Assembly (NCBI RefSeq): GCF_001941625.1
Contig: NZ_CP016076.1
Location: 992,001-1,056,000 of the forward strand
DNA from: Actinoalloteichus fjordicus
GTDB lineage: Bacteria; Actinomycetota; Actinomycetes; Mycobacteriales; Pseudonocardiaceae
Direction: 5' to 3'
Length of the DNA: 64,000 nt
Numbering within the stretch: the first letter of the stretch is position 1; each line of letters starts with the position of its first letter. Positions 61,052 through 64,000 of the stretch are shown here, piece by piece. The notes beneath the pieces were generated by a model. That model was not told the origin of the DNA. It saw only the letters and a list, made by a program, of their open reading frames with translations, and did no database searches. Position numbers and translations under genes: made by a program.

Positions 61052-62368
61052 TCAGGACTGCTCGGCGAAGCCGGGCTGCCAGGCGGTGACGATCTGCCGG
61101 GCGGGCACCCTGGCACCCAGTTGGCAGAGGATGCCGGTCGCGCCCAGCGTCACGCGGTGGGTGATGAGGTAGTCGGGCGGCAGGTTCAACGACCGGCCGG
61201 TGCGGAAGTCGCTGCCCTGGAGGTTGCTCACCCGCTCGGCCTGCTTCTGCAGCCATGGCCGGGTGAAATGGAAGACCTCGCTGGTCAGCGGCTCGACGAA
61301 GGGTGCGAGATAGGCCAGCACGTCCTCCGCGAGCAGCTCACGATCGGGCTGAACGAAGTTCTCCGCACGCAGCAGGTCCAGCAGATCGTCCGATCGCTGC
61401 TCCAGCGCGAGCCGGACCATCCGGCCCAACGTCCTGGGCAGCCCGTCGGGCAGCCTGGCCACCGCCCCGAAGTCGAGCACGCAGATCCTGCCGTCCGCCT
61501 GGAGCATGAAGTTGCCGGGATGCGGGTCGCCGTGCAGGAGACCGGTTCGCGCCGGGGAGGAGAAGTGGAAGAGCGACAGCATCTGCCCGGCCTGGTCGCG
61601 ATCCTTCTGGCTGCCGTCGCGAATGATCGACGCGAACGGGGTGCCCTCCACCCATTCCGACACCACCACCTTCGGCGCGCTGGCGATGACGTGGGGGATC
61701 AGCACATGCTCGTCGTCCTCGAATCCCGCCGCGAAGCGACGCTGATTGTCGGCCTCGCCCCGGTAGTCCAGCTCCTCCGCCATCCGCGCCTGAAGCTCGG
61801 CCAGCAACGGTTTGACCTCGGTGCCGGGGACGAGCATCTGGAACAGCCTGCTGAACCGCTGCAGCTGACGAAGATCGGCGAGCAGGGCCTCGTCGGCGCC
61901 GGGGTACTGCACCTTCACCGCGACCTCGCGGCCGTCGTGCCAGGTGGCCCTGTGCACCTGTCCGATGCTCGCCGCGGCGGCCGCCTCGTCGTCGAACTCG
62001 GCGAATCGGGTGGACCACCGACTGCCGAGCTGCTCGGCGAGCACGCGGTGCACGCTCTTGGCAGGCATCGGCGGCGCTGCGGACTGAAGCTTGGTCAACG
62101 CCTCCCGATAGGGCTCGGCCATCTCATCGGGAACGGCGGCCTCGAAGACGCTCAGCGCCTGGCCGAACTTCATCGCGCCGCCCTTGAGCTGGCCGAGGAC
62201 GGCGAAGATCTGTTCCGCCGTCTTCGCGGTGACGTCGGCGTTGACTTCCTCGGCACTACGGCCCGCCAGCCGTCGTCCCCAGCCCGCCGCGACACGTCCT
62301 GCGGCGTTGAGCGGCAGGCTGGCGAGCTTCGCAGTGCGCTGTACGGTCCGACGTGGGAGGTCGTTCAC
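61052..62368 (-). CDS. ABC1/UbiB-family atypical kinase (AarF-like)
   Basis: The 438-residue protein has the UbiB signatures: the KxGQ motif in LKGGAMKFGQ near 63, the Ala-rich loop AAAAASIGQVH near 131, VAVKVQYPG with the catalytic Lys near 150, EELDYRGEADNQRRF near 200, HGDPHPGNFML catalytic loop near 280 and VLDFGAVAR near 298. Such kinases act in isoprenoid-quinone biology; substrate here is unknown. It begins 4 bases after the stop of the E1-like gene upstream on the same strand, so the two form an operon. Confidence 0.88.
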   Translation of the reverse strand: MNDLPRRTVQRTAKLASLPLNAAGRVAAGWGRRLAGRSAEEVNADVTAKTAEQIFAVLGQLKGGAMKFGQALSVFEAAVPDEMAEPYREALTKLQSAAPPMPAKSVHRVLAEQLGSRWSTRFAEFDDEAAAAASIGQVHRATWHDGREVAVKVQYPGADEALLADLRQLQRFSRLFQMLVPGTEVKPLLAELQARMAEELDYRGEADNQRRFAAGFEDDEHVLIPHVIASAPKVVVSEWVEGTPFASIIRDGSQKDRDQAGQMLSLFHFSSPARTGLLHGDPHPGNFMLQADGRICVLDFGAVARLPDGLPRTLGRMVRLALEQRSDDLLDLLRAENFVQPDRELLAEDVLAYLAPFVEPLTSEVFHFTRPWLQKQAERVSNLQGSDFRTGRSLNLPPDYLITHRVTLGATGILCQLGARVPARQIVTAWQPGFAEQS

Positions 62369-62372
62369 GGCT

Positions 62373-63503
62373 TCATTCTCTCGCGATCTCCGGGGTGAAC
62401 GCAGCTCTTCTCGGCGGCTGATTCGGAAAGCGATCGATCCGGACGCCCGGGCAGCGGTCGGTGAACCCCCTCGCGCCGCAGGGACAGTCGGGATGCGGCG
62501 GCCGAGGATGCCTGCGCAGACGTGCGGAGAACGGGTCGATCTCCACCGCCGCGTTCCACACCGACGGCGGGGCGGCGGCCGTCCGGCCGTGCAGGAAGAG
62601 CAGACTCTGTGCCACCGCCAGTGCCGCGACCGCCGAGGTGCCCGCAGCGTCCGTTCGCTGGGTGCGGCCCGCGAGCTGCGTCGCCAGTACGGGCCATTGT
62701 GGATCGGCTACGCAACGATGCCGGTCGGCGCACTCGAGGCAGCTCGATCGGCCGGGCACGACGAGCGGTCCGACCATGCCGCCCTCGGCGACCGTGACGA
62801 GCAGGTGCGGGGTCCGCTCGACGACCAGTTCGGCCACCACGGCCGGGTCCGGTACGAGCGAGTCGGTCAGCAGCACGAGGTCGGGCCTGCGACGGGCGGT
62901 CAGCGCAGTGGTCCTGGTTCCCGCCGCGAGTCGTTCGACCATGGTTCGGGCGGTCTCGGCGCGGTCCCTGCCCACGGTGTCCTCGGTGAGCGGGAGGCCG
63001 ATGTCCTCGGGCGTGACCTGCCCGGACGGCTGGGGTCGTACCCAGCCGACGCCGGAGACGGCGAAAAGAGCCGTGACGGCGAGGGCCAGTCGACCGGAGC
63101 CGACGACGGCGACCGCGCTGTCCTGCCTGCGAAGACCACCCCGCTCCAGTTCGCCGCCGTCTCGTCGCCAGGCGGCGTCCTCGGTGCTGAGGCGTCGGGA
63201 GTCGGGACGGTGGCGCGTCGCGTCGTCCAGGACTCCCGCGGCGGCGAGCTGGCCGAGCAGGGCCAGGAAGGCGGTCGGATGTCCGCCCGAGGCGATGCAC
63301 TCCCGCAGGAGCTCTTCGGTGGTGAACTCCCCGTCCAGCCGCTCTACTCTGGCGGCCAGCGTCGGCGCCACCCCGTCGACCAGCACGGCTCGCCGGGTGT
63401 CGGTGCCGAACTGCAGGCACTGGTCGTCGCGGCGGAGGGGGTCGAATCCCGGAACCAGCCGGGGGCGCTCGGGCAGCAGGCCGTCGGCGCGGAGCGTGCT
63501 CAT
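62373..63503 (-). CDS. Orphan E1-like / TOMM cyclodehydratase (leader-binding) protein
   Basis: The 376-residue protein resembles the E1-like partner of YcaO cyclodehydratases (TIGR03882). The N-terminal winged-helix/RRE part (1-110) contains PTLAARVERLDGEFTTEELL and HPTAFLALLGQLAAAGVLDD; the Rossmann part begins VAVVGSGRLALAV near 131, where the third Gly of GxGxxG is replaced by Ala. Cysteines CLEC near 259 and HRCVADP, and CPCGA near 347, may form the structural zinc site. No YcaO, oxidase or precursor peptide is nearby. It is operonic with the ABC1 kinase. Confidence 0.7.
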   Translation of the reverse strand: MSTLRADGLLPERPRLVPGFDPLRRDDQCLQFGTDTRRAVLVDGVAPTLAARVERLDGEFTTEELLRECIASGGHPTAFLALLGQLAAAGVLDDATRHRPDSRRLSTEDAAWRRDGGELERGGLRRQDSAVAVVGSGRLALAVTALFAVSGVGWVRPQPSGQVTPEDIGLPLTEDTVGRDRAETARTMVERLAAGTRTTALTARRRPDLVLLTDSLVPDPAVVAELVVERTPHLLVTVAEGGMVGPLVVPGRSSCLECADRHRCVADPQWPVLATQLAGRTQRTDAAGTSAVAALAVAQSLLFLHGRTAAAPPSVWNAAVEIDPFSARLRRHPRPPHPDCPCGARGFTDRCPGVRIDRFPNQPPRRAAFTPEIARE

Positions 63504-63654
63504 GGACTTAACGATTAGCAGCGGGACGGGGCCCGGTGGTAACGGCTGTCCACAGGCCTCGGCGCTGCCGAGCCGCCGACGGAGGGCCTGCCGTCGACAG
63601 AGAACGTCGGGAGGAGCGGACGCAGGGCGGCGCCCCTCCCGACCGGCGGCCGGG

Positions 63655-63807
63655 TCAGGCTGCCTTCCCGAGGATTCTGGTCATCTTCGTACCGCAGACC
63701 GGGCAGATGCCCTTGGCCATGCGTCGGTTGTTGGACTCCTCGACCCTGCCCTCGAAGTCGCGCTTCGCGCGGCATTTGACGCAGTAGCCGTTGTAGGTCT
63801 CGGCCAC
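63655..63807 (-). CDS. DUF5679 zinc-ribbon protein (50 aa)
   Basis: GTG 63807 has GGGAGG at 5-base spacing. The 50-residue product is MAETYNGYCVKCRAKRDFEG ... with a second CPVCG pair near 35-38, so the two CxxC knuckles make a zinc ribbon with basic C-terminus (TKMTRILGKAA). It matches the small DUF5679 family next to the E1-like gene, as in mycobacteria. Nucleic-acid or protein binding is plausible; function is unknown. Confidence 0.85.
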   Translation of the reverse strand: MAETYNGYCVKCRAKRDFEGRVEESNNRRMAKGICPVCGTKMTRILGKAA

Positions 63808-64000
63808 GATTGCCTCCCTTGCTCGCTGTGCCCGTGCACGCGGTGCCCGCCGCGTGCCTGCGCCTGGTGCGGCGTCGGGCGAGAACCAGGCGCCACGCTA
63901 CCTGTGCGTGGATGCTCAACCGCGCATGTGGGGTGTCGCGTGTCAAGTTTGAGCAGGTCACAAGGGCCGTGACCAAACAAGCATTCGGTCGAATGTCACA
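63808..64000. other. Right-edge intergenic sequence
   Basis: It holds the upstream region of the DUF5679 gene and possibly the end of a further gene. No complete gene can be read. Confidence 0.35.

Noticed and set aside
63420-63460. tRNA-like T-arm (GGTCGAATCCC)
   Set aside because: It lies inside the E1-like coding sequence, lacks an acceptor stem and D-arm partners, and differs from the GGTTCRANTCC consensus.
62373-63807. A RiPP (thiazole/oxazole) biosynthetic cluster
   Set aside because: No YcaO, dehydrogenase, transporter or precursor peptide gene occurs around the E1-like gene; neighbours are conserved housekeeping genes.

Overview
The window is about 71-72% G+C with strong G/C third-codon bias, frequent GTG starts, 4-base GTGA/ATGA gene overlaps and actinobacterial families throughout (WhiB7, AdnAB, DUF3152, TIGR02569, DUF2332, DUF574 methyltransferase, SigE-family ECF factor). 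It is a chromosomal segment of an actinomycete, most likely a Pseudonocardiaceae-type organism. From about 20.7 kb to the end, gene content and partial order match, from memory, the conserved Mycobacterium tuberculosis Rv3196-Rv3213 neighbourhood: rhlE, ferritin-like protein, DUF3107, TetR, DUF3152, moeZ, TIGR02569, MGMT-like protein, adnA-adnB, TrkA-type K+ channel, nudC, uvrD2, whiB7, ABC1 kinase.

Layout. 0-3.7 kb: 5' part of mrp (runs off the left edge), a MarR regulator, a CitE/HpcH-type lyase and a small stress-type membrane protein. 3.7-8.2 kb: an lpqY-sugA-sugB-sugC-like ABC sugar uptake operon with overlapping genes and a visible promoter. 8.3-9.9 kb: a ParB-like gene preceded by a metallophosphoesterase reading frame broken by one extra base. 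9.9-11.6 kb: a SigE-family ECF sigma factor overlapping its putative anti-sigma/membrane partner. 11.7-15.6 kb: two DUF2332 proteins flanking corA. 16-19.1 kb: a small membrane peptide, a PH-domain membrane protein, a PHP phosphoesterase, a PD-(D/E)XK nuclease with four FeS-type cysteines, and a small membrane protein. 19.7-24 kb: alpha/beta hydrolase, beta-propeller membrane protein and rhlE on the minus strand. 24-35.8 kb: ferritin-like protein, DUF3107, TetR, hydrolase, two tandem DUF3152 metalloprotease-like proteins, moeZ, TIGR02569, HemD-like protein, DUF574 methyltransferase and an alkyltransferase-like protein. 36.2-43.1 kb: adnA-adnB. 43.1-55.6 kb: two uncharacterised proteins, a K+ channel, a membrane protein, a zinc metallopeptidase, a DUF2207 protein, two M16 peptidase-family genes overlapping nudC, and a DUF418 protein. 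55.7-59 kb: uvrD2 and a whiB7 locus with full attenuator architecture. 59.4-63.8 kb: a TetR-GNAT pair, an ABC1/UbiB kinase, an orphan RiPP-cyclodehydratase-like E1 protein and a DUF5679 zinc-ribbon protein.

The main themes are DNA repair (AdnAB, UvrD2, ATL, PD-(D/E)XK nuclease), redox, cofactor and sulfur biology (MoeZ, NudC, Mrp, ABC1 kinase), and ribosome-stress resistance (WhiB7). The points most worth a second look are: the whiB7 leader (AT-tract promoter, 76-codon uORF, intrinsic terminator); a family of small terminal-inverted-repeat elements, all three of which sit exactly on TGA stop codons; an orphan TOMM E1-like protein with no YcaO partner; a tandem DUF3152 pair with one altered zinc motif; a repetitive acidic/proline insert in AdnA; and a set of leaderless promoters. 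No tRNA, rRNA, CRISPR array, prophage or complete IS element was seen. All functional calls rest on reading motifs and remembered family features; no database search was run.
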